Assembly: GCF_000715075.1 (NCBI RefSeq)
Contig: NC_134096.1
Span: 68,143,026-68,207,025, forward strand
Source of the DNA: Nicotiana tabacum
Taxonomy: Eukaryota; Streptophyta; Magnoliopsida; Solanales; Solanaceae
Direction of reading: 5' to 3'
DNA length: 64,000 bases
Shown here: in pieces, positions 1-11,256 of the stretch
How positions within the stretch are numbered: position 1 is the stretch's first letter
Layout: each line of letters starts with the position of its first letter
Position numbers and translations under genes: made by a program
The notes under the pieces: generated by a model
What the model saw: only the letters and a program-made list of their open reading frames with translations
The model's database searches: none
Told to the model about the DNA's origin: nothing

Positions 1-488
1 TTAAAGCATACAATTACCCATAACCTATAGAAAACTCAAACAATAGAGTTCTTTAAAAACAGAAAAAAATGAATCCAGCATCATGTAGAAAATCATACTC
101 TAAACGGCGAATTCAACACTTCAGAATTACCTGGCTTAAGTTACTTAAGGCATAATGACAAACATGTTAGCTGCATCAAGCTCTTGCCTTGTTTCTTCTC
201 TATTTCTCTTCTAGATGGAAACTCAATGTGCCCAAAGCATGTCTGCACCTATGTAGGAAAATTTCAAACATGCATGTGATAGTCAGATGTACATAATCCA
301 AGAAACAATCCAAAAGAACAGTAAAAATAAGAGATACCCAATACTCATTAACAACAAATTTAACATCTCGTTGGAAACTCATTAACATTGAAAATGAGTA
401 ATAAGTACCCGTTAACAAAATGACCAAATCCGCTATAAATCAACCAAATTAGAATCTAAATTGACCAGAAATTATTTAAGAATGTACT
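1..488. other. Unrecognised AT-rich intergenic DNA
   Basis: No credible coding region, RNA gene or repeat boundary is visible. The short open frames lack any recognisable motif. The last five bases (GTACT, 484-488) are the left copy of the target duplication of the adjoining solo LTR, so this stretch was originally continuous with 3633 onward. Confidence 0.6.
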
Positions 489-1182
489 TGTAACGACCCG
501 GCCGGTCGTTTTGAGTATTACAACCATGTTCCCCCATTTACTGCTCAGTTTATGCTTTACAATTATTATGTCACTTGCCGGGGTAAGTAGTTCGGGTCCG
601 GAGAGATTTCGAAATGAATTGAGACACTTAGTATCATAATGGAAAGCTTAAGTTGGAAAAGTCGACCGGATATTGATTTATGTGTAAACAACCTCGGATT
701 TGAATTTTGGTATTTTCAGTAGCTTCGTATGGTGATTATGTACTTAGGAGCATGTCCGGAAAATTATTTGGAGGTCTGTAGTAGAATTTGGCTTGAAATG
801 GCGAAAGTTAAATTTTTTGGAAAGTTTGACCGAGGGGCTGACTTTTTGGTATCGGGATCGTAATCTGATTTTTGAAAATTAAAATAGCTTCGTTGTGTCA
901 TTTATGATTTGTGTGCAAAATTTAAAGTCATTCCGGATTGATTTGATGTGTTTCGGCACAAGATATAGAATTTGAAAGTTCAAAGTTCATAGATTTTGAT
1001 TTGAGATGCGATTCGTCATTTTGATGTTGTTAGGTGTGACTTGAGGCCTCGAGTAGGTCCGTAGTAGGTTATGGGACTTGTTGGTATGTTCGGACGGGGT
1101 CCCCAAGAGCTCGAGCGTGTTTCGGATTGATTTCAGATCATTTTTCTTCATGTTGTTATTGCTGGTTGCTGTTGGTTCTGGT

Positions 1183-1465
1183 GTGACCGCACCTGCGACT
1201 GGTTTGCGCAGGTACGATGGTCGTAGAAGCGACAATGCAGTCGCAGAAGCGGAATGAGAGCTGGATGAGGAGGCCCGCAGGAGCGGAAAAAAGGGCGCAG
1301 GTGCAGATGCGCAGGCGCGAGGGTCTTCGAAGATGCAGAGTTTAATACCGCAGGTGCGGGGGTTGCTGGGCAAGGCTATTTTTTGCAAAAGTGAAGTTTT
1401 TCCGCAAAAATAAAGGTCGCAGATGCGAAAATTTAACCGCATATGCAAAAGTGCTGGGCAGAATG
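1183..1465 (+). repeat. GC-rich palindromic motif array in solo LTR
   Basis: Many short GC-rich words such as CGCAGGTGCGGG, GCGCAGGTGC and TCGCAGAAGCG are clustered in otherwise AT-rich LTR sequence, roughly 700-980 bases from the LTR start. They are variants of a CGCA...TGCG inverted motif. The array opens a spurious antisense frame rich in Ala/Ser/Pro that I do not regard as coding. Confidence 0.7.
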
Positions 1466-2575
1466 ATAAATACAAGGGTTCCCGATTTTAGCTTCATTTT
1501 AACATTTCCAAGCTCGGATTGAGGCGACCTTTGGAGCAATTTTCATCACAATGATTGGGGTAAGTGTTCTACACTTGGTTTTGATCTTATTCCATGAATC
1601 TATTTTTATTTTTGGCTATTGGTTGATGAATTTTAAAGAGAAATTGGGGATTTTAGCCTAAAGTTTCATAATGTGAATTTTTTAGTTATGAACATTGAAT
1701 TGGAGTCGGATTTGAGTGAAACTAGTATGGTTGAACTCGTAATTGAATGGGGTGTCAGATTTTGTGAGTTTTGTCGGGTTTTGAGGCATGGGCCCGGGTG
1801 TGACTTTTGGCCGGTTTTGGATTTTGAGTAAGGATTCGATCTTTATCCTTTGGAATTGTTTCCTTGGGCTTTATTTGATGTATTTGAGTTGCTTTTGGAT
1901 AGTTTTGAGCCGTTCGGAGGCCGGTACGCGCGAGATGGCATTTTTGGAGCATCGCTTGGCTTGCTCGATATTAGAATTGGCTTGTTCGAGGTAAGTAACT
2001 CTTCTAATCTTAGAGCTGAGGGTGTGAACCCTGAATATACGTGTTATGTGTTTGGTGTTGAGGTGACGCACATGCTAGGTGACGGGTGTGTAGGCGTGCA
2101 CCGTGTGAACTGTGATTCCGTTATTTCTGTGGTACTGTGTAGTTACTTGAACTTGTCTGTAATCATGAAATTCCAACGTACTAGAGTTATCGAGCTATGA
2201 TTCATGTTAGAAGCAATGTTTAGGCTACATGCTTATTCTGTTGGGACCCACTGAGGTCATTACTGCTGTTGAGTTATTTGTTTACATTGCAATGTCATAC
2301 TCAGTTATATTCATTAAATTGCATATCATATCTCACTCTCTATTGTTATTTATTGATACATCATATCATTATTTTTGGGCTAGTTCATATCATTGTGAGC
2401 CCGAGAGACTGGAGAAGTTGATGACTGAGTGAGGCCGAATGCCTGATTATGAGTGACATTTATGGGATCGGGCTGCACGCCAGAGTGGTTATACTAATTT
2501 ATGATAGCGCTTGGGCTGAAAGAGCCCCTCCGGAGTCTGCACACACCCCAAGTGAGCGCGGTTGATTTATATTGA

Positions 2576-2720
2576 GGGATGGATCTTCTCTGGACATGGA
2601 TCTTATCCGAAGCATTTATACCTGGGGATGGATCTTCCCCACGGGTTGGATTGATCCTACTTAGTACTGAGTGACTGATGGTAAGTTGATGTATATATTT
2701 CGGGATGGATCTTCCCTGGG
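2576..2720 (+). repeat. Short tandem repeats (GGATGGATCTTCCC) in solo LTR
   Basis: Three or four imperfect copies of GGATGGATCTTCCC or close variants occur at spacings of roughly 30-80 bases. They occupy the same relative region of the LTR as the hairpin tandem repeats of the other Del/Tekay LTRs here but have a different sequence. Confidence 0.55.
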
Positions 2721-3632
2721 CCGGAGTGGCCATATACAGTACTGAGTGATCGAGCATGATGAGTGAAAAGTGTGAGACAATGAGATTGAGTACTCTGAGA
2801 GTGTGAGTACATGAGTTCATCTCACGGATACGTTGCATTGGCATGCACACATGACATATAGGCATAAAGATACATTTTTCTCATGCTGTACGATATCACA
2901 TCATTCATGATTTCTCACACATATTGACATATGGGCATAGTGATGCATTTTACACTGGCTATCTGAAAAGAAAATGAAACATCTTATTTATTATTGAAAT
3001 AATTTTTGAGAAAATTACTGTTTTCAAACTTACTCATATTCTTGGCAACTTCGGTAAACGATTTGGGTTTTCACTGATATACTTGAAAGGCAGAACTATT
3101 TTCAGAAATCATAATGAAGCTGAGTATTTTTATCTATGAGTTACTTCTTTTATTCCTTGCTTTACGTTGTTATGGACGGTTGTTGGCTATTGGTGTTGGA
3201 CCCGACCTTTGTTCTAGCTCGTCACTACTTTCAACCCTAGGTTAGGTTTGTTACTTATTAAGTACATGGGGTCGGTTGTACTCATACTGTACTGCTGCAC
3301 CTTGCGTGTAGATGTTGGATGCTAATGTTGTAGAGATTGACGGGAGCTGGATTTGAAGATGTACCTGTGTTCCGGTTGTAGCTGCCTCTTGTTCAAGGTA
3401 GCCTTAGATTTATAAGAATCTGTTTATGTACATTTCGAATAGATGATGTATTTATTTCATACTAGCTTTATAAAATCTAATCTTAGAAGCTCATGATTTG
3501 TACTACCAATCCTTGGGGAGTGTATTAGAGTCTGTCAAATATTAATTTAATTGGATAGTTATTAATTGGCTTACCTGACGGGTTGAGTTAGGTGCCATCA
3601 CGACTAGGTCAATTTTGGGTCGTGATAGTACT

Positions 3633-3881
3633 GCGGTAGAAAAAGAAAGCAAAAAAGAAGTAAGCACAATGTCAATCAAACAAATGGAAGCACCCAGTAA
3701 TTTCTCATAAAAGTTATTTTTATCTTCTCAATTTTAAGAAGAAACAGAAGCAAACATGACTTCTTCTACACCATCTTTCTTCAATGCCTCTTAGTTTTGT
3801 CTACCAAAATCCATCAAAGTTTCACTCTCAATTCTGTTAAGACTTAGATTTTGTCAGAGAATATTTCAAAATTAGATTGTA
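3633..3881. other. Unrecognised intergenic DNA
   Basis: AT-rich sequence between the solo LTR target duplication and a copia-like LTR. No gene or repeat is recognised. It is the right-hand continuation of 1-483 before insertion of the solo LTR. Confidence 0.5.
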
Positions 3882-4485
3882 TGTTAGATTATATCTGATG
3901 GTATAGTCAAAGATTGTGGGTAAAAGCCATGATATTAGGGATACACTTTTGAATTATGTCTCTAGCTTTATGTATATATTTTAGGTGTAATCTTTCTTTT
4001 GAAGTAAGAAGTGAAATACATTTACATAATTCACATGGTATCAGAGCCTCTACGATCTCGGTAGAGACTCAAATACTTTTTCCGATTGCTTTTTCCGGCA
4101 GTCACTACTCCGGCGAATTTTTCTGACCACCTTTTCCAGTTGCTTTTTTCGGCATCCACTTCTTCGGCGGATTTTTTCGGCCATCTCTGACTTTCATTTC
4201 AGATACGTGAGGTTTAGCCATTTATTTCGATCTTACTCATCATATTCTCTAAAATCTCCAAAGTAGTTTTCGGTCTGATCTTGTTACCCTCTGACCCGAC
4301 TCCATTAGTAAGCTCCTTTCCCGGCCAGATCTTGTGATTTTGGTGAGAGGAAAAGGAAAATATTCCGTTGAGTCTTGATTTGGTGGGTCACTTGAGAGGG
4401 GATTTTTCGTTTGAAGCATAAGAGTAAAATTTTGGTTTTGAAAAGCTTTTTCCAAAGTAAAGCTTTCTTTATTTCAAGTTATACT
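3882..4485 (+). mobile_element. Copia-like or TRIM-like 5' LTR with PBS and leader, truncated
   Basis: A short LTR of about 154 bases (3882-4035) starts TGTTAGATT and ends TTCACA. It is followed directly by TGGTATCAGAGCC (4036-4048), the primer-binding site complementary to initiator tRNA-Met used by Ty1/copia and TRIM elements. A leader follows with repeated TTTTCCGGC-type words to about 4485, where sequence switches abruptly to the reverse transcriptase of the minus-strand Athila element. No gag start, second LTR or polypurine tract is present. The short LTR fits either a copia element or a miniature TRIM, and the sequence cannot separate them. Confidence 0.65.
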
Positions 4486-6330
4486 TTATTACTTTGTCTT
4501 AAGACCTCAAGAATATCTTCCACCATATCAGTGAAAATAGCCATCATACACCGTTGAAAAGTTGCCGGCGCATTACATAACCCAAATGGCATCCTCGAGA
4601 ATGCAAAGGTACCATATGGACAAGTGAAAGTGGTCTTATCTTGGTCCTCAGGAGCAATAAGAATCTGATTGTAGCAGGAGTATCCATCCAGGAAGCAATA
4701 AAAAGCGCGTCCGGCCAACCTATCCAACATTTGATCAAGAAATGGAAGCGGAAAATGATCTTTTCGAGTTACTTTGTTGAGCTTCCTATAGTCCATGAAC
4801 ACTCTCTACCCGGTGACAGTTCTTGTGGGGATCAATTCATTCTTGTCATTAGTTATCACAGTCATGCCCCCTTTCTTTGGGACACATTGCACCAGAGAAG
4901 TCCATGAGCCATCGGAAATGGGGTAAACAACCCTGGCATCCAACCACTTTATTATCTCCTTCTTCACTAACTCTTGCATTGCTTCATTCAATCTTCTTTG
5001 ATGCTCCACAGAAGGTTTGGCATCCTCCTCCAAAATAATCTTGTGCATGAAAAAGGCGGGGCTTATACCCCGAAAGTCTGCCAATGTCCAGCCTATCGCT
5101 TTCTTCCTCTTTTGGAGCACCGCCAAAGTATAATCTACATGCGCGTTAGTCAAGCAAGAGGAAAGAATAACAGGTAAAGTGGAACAAGGGCCAAGAAACT
5201 CATACCTGAGATGTGAAGGCAAAGGCTTTAACTTCAAAGTGGGAGGCTCCTCGATTGAGGGCTTTGTTGGAGGAGTCTTCCGGTTCTTAAGATCTAAGGA
5301 CAATTATCGGGGTTCATAAGTATATGACCCCATTCCTTGCAAAGCATTGACACATTCCACAAATCCTTCCTTCTCATCATCATAATGATTTAGCAACACA
5401 GCTTCCAAGGTATCCTCAACATTCATTACAGCACTAGCATCATCAATAATTACTTCGGTCACTAAATCCATGAATGAACAGACTTCATTGCTATTTGGTT
5501 GCCTCATCAATGTGCACACATGGAAAACCACCTTTTCGTCACCCACCTGGAAAGTGAGCTCACCGGCTTCCACATCAACAAGAGCCTTCCCCGTAGCAAG
5601 GAAAGGTCTATCCAAGATAATAGGCACCTCGTAGTCAACCTCATAATCAAGGATCACAAAGTCTGCTGGACGGATGAACTTATCAACACGGACTAACACA
5701 TCATCAATAATTCCCAATGGCCTCTTCATAGTCTGATCCGTCATTTACAACCTCATAGATGTGGGTCTTGGTTGCCCAATTCCCAAAGTTTTGAACACGG
5801 AGTAGGGCATCAAGTTGATACTTGCCCCCAAATCACATAAAGCTTTGGCAAAGTTGGCGCTCCCAATAGTGCAAGGGATCATGAAAGCACCCGAATCTTC
5901 CAATTTAGGAGCCATTGAGTGCACAATAGCACTCACTTGATGTGTCATCTTGATAGTTTCGCAATTCATCGACCTCTTCTTGGTGACCAAGTCCTTCATG
6001 AACTTTGCATAACCCGTCATTTGTTCCAACGCCTCAACCAATGGTACATTGATAGACAAACTCTTCATCATGTCAATAAACTTTTTGAATTGGTTCTCAC
6101 TATTTTGCTTTGCAAGCCTTTAGGGGTATGGAGGAGGAGGCCTTGGCATTGATGCCTTAGCCTTTGGCACTACCGATTCCGGTATGTCAATCATGTGCTC
6201 CCTAGACGGGTTCACCTCTTCTTGCGTCTCCTCCACATTTTCATCAATATCAATTCTCACTTCGTCATTAGCTTGAACCACGTTGCTTGGAATTTCATCT
6301 TCTTGAACTACAACATCATCATCCATAATT
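4486..6330 (-). pseudogene. pol: Element C protease and truncated reverse transcriptase
   Basis: From high to low coordinates: the end of gag and its proline-rich linker (to about 6120), a retropepsin (about 6071-5304) with the active-site-like string [10 protein letters not shown], a linker (5303-5150), and the RT N-terminus with the Athila pattern KKGGMTV and MDYRKLN. The first catalytic aspartate is present in FLDGYS. The frame ends at about 4500 within MVEDILEV, immediately before where FMDD should follow, because the element is cut there. In-frame stops lie at about 6118, 5745 and 5304. Without FMDD, RNase H and integrase the product cannot support retrotransposition. The family call is firm; the activity loss is visible directly. 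Confidence 0.85.
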
Positions 6331-6339
6331 CTTCTTTGA

Positions 6340-7986
6340 TTTGAGGTGGTTGCATCTCCACCTTTCCACTTCTCGTAATCATGGTCATAGCATGTCCCGT
6401 ATTATTCTCCCCCCATTGGATTCACCACTATATCACTTGGTAGTGCCCCCTTCGGACGAGTGTTCAATGTTTGTGAGATTTGGCCAAGTTAAGCCTCCAA
6501 ATTACGGATTGAAGTGTTGTGGGAGACAAATTGAGCATCGGAGTCGGTATTTTTCTCCATCATTTATTTGAACATACTTTCAATCTGTCCCATCTCATTG
6601 TTATAAGAGCTCGGGCTCGGGCCTTGAGAAGAATAGGGGTGGATTGCTCGGTTGTTGGAACATCGGGGGCCTTTGAAACCCCGACCCCCGGTTATTGTTG
6701 TTGTTCCACCCTCCTTGATTACCTCCCCAATTACTTTGATTGTTGCCACCCCAATTGTATTGGTTTCCTTGATTATTCCAATTGCTTTGATTGTTTTTGC
6801 CACCACTCTAATTGTCTTGGTGGCCTTGGTTGTTCCAATTTCCTTGATTTCCTTGTGATCTCCATTGTTGTTGATTTTGAGCAATGTTTCTTTGACCTTG
6901 ATAAATGTTGACGTATTGCACTTCTTCTTCTAGCTCAATATATGAATCACCTTGGTCATACCCACTATCATCTTGCATGAATTGTTCTGTACGGCTTTGC
7001 CCTTGTTGACCTTTTTGCCATCTCTTGTTCATCATCATATTTACACCTTTCATCGCATTCACTTGTTTTGGACCTTGAATTTGTTGCAGCTGAGCTTTGG
7101 CCAATTGGTTCATTGTGGTTGTTAACTCTGTGATAGCTTGCCTATGATCATGTAGTTCCTTGTGTAGGTGAATGACATTGGGGTCACCTTGCGGAACATT
7201 GGCCTTACTTTGCCATGCAGATGAGGTATCTGCCATCTCATCCAAAATTTCACAAGCTTCGGCATAAGGTGTGTTCATGAAGTTCCCGCCGACGAGTTGA
7301 TTTACCACACATTGATTTGTTGTGTTGATCCCCCTGTAGAAGGTTTGTTGGATCATGGCCTCGGTCATATCATTATTTGGGCACTCTTTAACCATGGTAC
7401 GATATCTTTCCCAAATCTCATGCAATGGCTCATTGGACTCTTGCTTGAACGCTAGAATTTCATCCCGTAGTGCAGCCATGTGCCCCGGAGAGAAGAATTT
7501 GGCAATGAATATTTTGGCCAACTCATCCCATGTATGGATGGAATTATTGGGCAATCTCTTTAGCCAGTCCAATGCTTTTCCCCGTAAAGAGAAAGGAAAT
7601 AGCCTCAGCCTCAGCGCGTCCTCAGAAACATTGGTTTGCTTGCTCCCCCAACAAGTATCGACAAACCCCTTGAGATGTTTGTAAGCATTTTGATTTGGAG
7701 CCCGGGTGAAGAATCCTCATTGCTCAAGTAGTGTAAGCATCACGTTAGTGATTTGGAAGTTGCCCGCCCTAATGCGGGGTGGGACTATAGCACTTGCATA
7801 ACCCTCGTTCGGCAACACCCGGTGCGTTGTCGCTCTTGGTAGAGGTGGGGGAGGGACGGGAACATTATCATTAGGCGGTCGGCCTCGCCTATTTTCTTGA
7901 GGTTCGGGAAGAACCTCATCTCCTTGCTCATCGTCCACTTCCTCCCCCAATGGAAAATTACCAATGGGCTCATTGTTGAGAGCCAT
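6340..7986 (-). pseudogene. gag: Element C gag, interrupted
   Basis: The start chosen is the ATG at 7986, giving MALNNEP as the N-terminus shortly after the PBS. The capsid part (about 7640-7200) carries the Athila/Tat gag pattern WLKRLPNNSI...TWDELAKIF and ERYRTMVKECPN. It is followed by a Gln/Asn-rich tail with NNQG repeats. In-frame stops interrupt it at about 7717 (after LTLLEQ) and 6808. No CCHC zinc knuckle was recognised. It would encode the structural protein of virus-like particles in an intact element. Confidence 0.8.
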
Positions 7987-8085
7987 TATTGTACCTATAA
8001 GCAATTCAAAAAGAAAATTAGTGACTCGGAAGGAAAAGAAGACAAATCACACAAAAACTTAAATATATAGCTAAATCCGTTTAAC

Positions 8086-8103
8086 TCCCCGGCAACGGCG
8101 CCA
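8086..8103 (-). promoter_or_regulatory. Primer-binding site for tRNA-Asp (element C)
   Basis: On the minus strand this reads TGGCGCCGTTGCCGGGGA, the complement of the 3' end of plant tRNA-Asp and the usual PBS of Athila/Tat elements. It lies five bases inside the LTR boundary at 8109, which fixes the 5' LTR and the element's orientation. Confidence 0.9.
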
Positions 8104-8108
8104 AAAAT

Positions 8109-9804
8109 TGATGTCGCCCAAACTCACACCACAAATATAGGTAGTGAGGCAGTCGAAGCAATAATAAAACCCAACGCAAGTCGGGGTCGAATCCTTAGGG
8201 AGTTAGAATTGGGATTAGGTATATATTTAGTGTAATTGTACAATATACCTTAGATTACACTTCCATATTCTTGTTTGTTGTTTCTACTTCTACTTTAGAC
8301 TATTGATTGCAATTATAAAACTAGAAGACAATATTTTTGGTTTTGGTTGTTTTCCAAATGATAAAAGATCTAGGTTCGTGACTTCCACCTAGGTGGTTAC
8401 CTAATGGGTTGAAAACTCTAGGACAAGCCTGATTGGTTGGGGTTGTAATATAGCAATCACACACAATTACCCACTTTATACCTCTCGGTAGTTTAAGTGG
8501 TTTTGCCCAATTTGGCTTTCTCAAGTCCAAATGGGTATTGCATAAAACAAGTGATAACTGCTCAAGTCGGGTCTTACTATCTCTAGATTCAACCCTTTAA
8601 TTGGGGCTATCAATTTCTTGAGTTCACCCCAATTTCTTGTTAGCCAAGTTTTCCTAGACTTAGTCTCTCTTTCTCAAGTAGAGACTAAGTCAATTAGGCA
8701 TGAATCAATGTTTGTAACCATTAATTCTTGAATTCAAGAAAGAACTAGGCTAAATATCACTGACCCAATCACAAACAAATCCTAAATCAAACACCCATTA
8801 AGTACCCACACTAGGGTTGGACCACAGCCCTAGCTAGAAATTTAGCTACTCATGAAAAATGAAGAAATACAAGAAGAAATTAAGATAGAATGCATAATAA
8901 TTGATTAGGGAAAGGAAATCTAATGTTTAGAAGCTAATCTAGTACAATATTACTCAAAACAGTAAACGAAAATGGCTCACGTGCTCTCCTAAAACAAAAT
9001 TTACCCTAAAAATGACAAAAGGTTCTATTTATACTAAACTGAAAATATTTGACAAATATGTCCCTGCGGAGGTTGTGCGGCTGCATAATTATGTGTGTGG
9101 TCCGCACAACGAGACTTGGCTTGATAGGTCTACGGTCGCACAATTCTGGATTGCGGCTGCATTCCTTCAACTACTGTGGACCGCACATTTGTGAGTGTGG
9201 CCGCACTCTTGCTTCTGTGGCCACACAATTATAGTGCGGACCGCACTCTTTGATCTTAAGCTCTGGTTGTGTGAGACTTCTGTGGATCGCATAAAAATGA
9301 GTGTGGCCATGCTCTTGATTATGCGGCCGCACAAAAATGGTACGGTCCGCATTTTTTCTTAAACTTGAAATCCCATCTCTCTGATCTTTGACTTCTGTGG
9401 GCCGCATAATATTGAGTGTGGTTACACTTGTCATTCTGCGGCCGCACAATTATGATGTGGTCCGCAGTCCTTCAACTTACCCAAAACCAGCTCTCTGAAT
9501 CTCCTCTTCTGCGGCCGCACAATATTCGTGCGGTTCGCATACTCTGAAAGAAAATTGACATGGATCTTCCATTGTTTTGCGGCCGCACTCAGTATTGTGC
9601 GGTCCGCACTGTAGGACTTTTGCCTTGTTTTGGTCCTTGTACACTTTTGACTCCTTTATGAGTTGATTTTGACTCCTTTGGCTCGTTTCCCAATGTTCCT
9701 ATACAAAAGCACATTTTATTAGTTTTCGGGAATACCTTTAAGCATTATTGAGCTAAAACGCAAATAAAAGAGAGCAAATAAGTGGTTAAAATCCCTACTT
9801 ATCA
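8109..9804 (-). repeat. 5' LTR of element C
   Basis: On the minus strand it starts TGATAAGTAGGG (9804) and ends GGGCGACATCA (8109), about 1.7 kb, directly upstream of the tRNA-Asp PBS. It contains a dense GC-rich palindrome array at 9060-9612. The matching 3' LTR is missing, so no LTR divergence can be measured. Confidence 0.85.
9060..9612 (-). repeat. GCGGCCGCA / GCGGTCCGCA palindrome array in element C LTR
   Basis: About ten palindromic or near-palindromic words occur at intervals of some 30-60 bases: TGCGGCCGCAC, GTGCGGACCGCAC, TGCGGTCCGCA, TGTGGCCACAC and similar, often alternating the GGCC and GGTCC cores. The rest of the LTR is AT-rich. It lies roughly 190-740 bases from the LTR start, in the U3-like part. 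Confidence 0.85.
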
Positions 9805-11256
9805 ATCCTTAGCAACATCTGAAGAATTTCATGTCGATATGTGTCACGCAAAGGCAACCTAATGTGACACCGGAAGCTATAAAGTTGTTGGTGTTTCCAT
9901 TCTCGGTGACAGGAGAAGCTCAGACTTGGCTTAATTCACTCCCCATAAATTCCATCACTACTTGGGAGGAATTAGTCAAGCAAGTTTTGAAAAGGTTCTG
10001 CCTACCCAATAAAACTGCCAAACAAATTGATGATATATTGAGCTTCAGGCAGAGACCGACAGAATCATTACAAGAAACGTGGGAGAGGTTCAAGGGCATG
10101 ATGGTTAAGTGTCCACATCATGGCATTCCAGATCAGATGTTGGGGCAGAGGTTCTATATGGGACTGGCAGACGGCTTAACGGCCAATGTTGATGCTTCAG
10201 CAGGTGGAGCGATTTTGAGCAAAACATTCAGAGAATGCAAGATCCTACTTGATAAGATGGCCCAAAACTCAGGATGGATGACAAGAGACTCTACGATCAC
10301 TCATGTAGTTCACTCAGTGGCTTTGGACCCAAACAACTCCATAGCTGAAAATATGACCACTCTAATGACGCAAATGAGTATCCTCACCAAAAATATCGAT
10401 GAATCAGGCCAGAAGCAGCAAGTACACATAGTTGACGCAACTAATGGGGGCTTATGTACACCATGCATTAACCAACCTTATGTATGCTCGTGGAGTGCAG
10501 AAGGTGACAACTAGCACTATCAGGAAGATATGAACTATGTAGCCAACTATGGGGAACAGAGGCAAGGTGGTCAGAATTGGGGACAATAGAATCAACAATA
10601 TAGACCAGCACAACAATAGTACAATAACAACAACAATCCTAGAGCTATGTGACCACAGGGTCAAGTGGTGCCTTACCAAAGGTAACAGGGTTACAACCAG
10701 CAAAATCAATAGTTGGCTTATCAATAACCTCAACAAGAACAGATTGTGAGACAAGATAATGGGTTTGCTGAACTTAAGGGAATGCTGGAGAACAACAACA
10801 GAATGTTGCAACAACTGATTGGGTCCACTGGAAAAATGCAAGAGTGAGTGGACTCACATGAATCAGCGATAAAGGGTATTGAGATTCAATTAGGACATAT
10901 TTCTATGGCTCTAAATAATTGTCCCCAAGGGACGTTACCTGCGGACACACAAGTCAATCCAAAAGATCAGGGCCCAAAATAGCTTATGGCAGTGAGTATA
11001 CGAAATGGTAGAGACCTAGATCCGGAGCAAGAGATTGCTCGCAAAAGCTGACCTACTGAAACACTTATGCCAGTACCCATTGAGATAGATGATTCAACAG
11101 GATTAACGGAAGTGATGGTACAACATGCACAAAAGAGCATAAGCAAAGAAAAAGAGGTTGCGAAGAAGACTGAGGTAGCACAAGAAACGATAGTAGAAGC
11201 AGGAAAAAACTCAAATCACAGGAAAAAAGCGACCTCCAGCACCATTACCGCAGAGA
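9805..11256 (+). pseudogene. gag: Element A gag, N-terminally truncated and decayed
   Basis: The Athila capsid region is recognisable at about 9820-10300: WLNSLPINSITTWEELVKQ, FRQRPTESLQETWERFKGM and RFYMGLADGL. The Gln/Asn-rich tail follows. At least eight in-frame stops are seen (for example at about 9810, 10512, 10588, 10650, 10690 and 10710). Most fit CAG to TAG, CGA to TGA or TGG to TGA changes, as expected for decay of methylated cytosines. The N-terminus is missing because the element is cut at 9804/9805. Confidence 0.8.

Larger units (their letters stand above)
489..3627 (+). mobile_element. Solo LTR of a Ty3/gypsy (Del/Tekay-like) element
   Basis: The segment starts TGTAACGACC and ends GGGTCGTGATA, the same terminal style as the LTRs of the complete chromovirus at 23532-33503. 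It is flanked by a perfect 5-bp direct repeat GTACT (484-488 and 3628-3632). No internal gag-pol, primer-binding site or polypurine tract lies between the ends, so it is read as one LTR of about 3.1 kb left by LTR-LTR recombination. The 5' terminus contains the inverted repeat AACGACC...GGTCGTT. A GC-rich motif array (1183-1465) and a short tandem repeat (2576-2720) lie inside. The final base pair is TA rather than the usual CA. Assignment to Del/Tekay rests on terminal similarity only. Confidence 0.85.
4486..9804 (-). mobile_element. Athila-type Ty3/gypsy element C, 3'-truncated
   Basis: Read on the minus strand the order is 5' LTR (9804-8109), tRNA-Asp primer-binding site (8103-8086), gag, protease and the N-terminal half of reverse transcriptase. 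It ends abruptly at about 4486, just before the RT catalytic FMDD. RNase H, integrase and the 3' LTR are absent. The left edge joins a copia-like leader and the right edge joins the gag of element A, so one deletion or illegitimate recombination probably removed C's 3' half. Several in-frame stops show that C is inactive. Confidence 0.85.

Noticed and set aside
987..1475. 162-residue minus-strand frame rich in Ala, Ser and Pro
   Set aside because: It lies antisense to the GC-rich array of the solo LTR. No homology is recognised and there is no promoter context.
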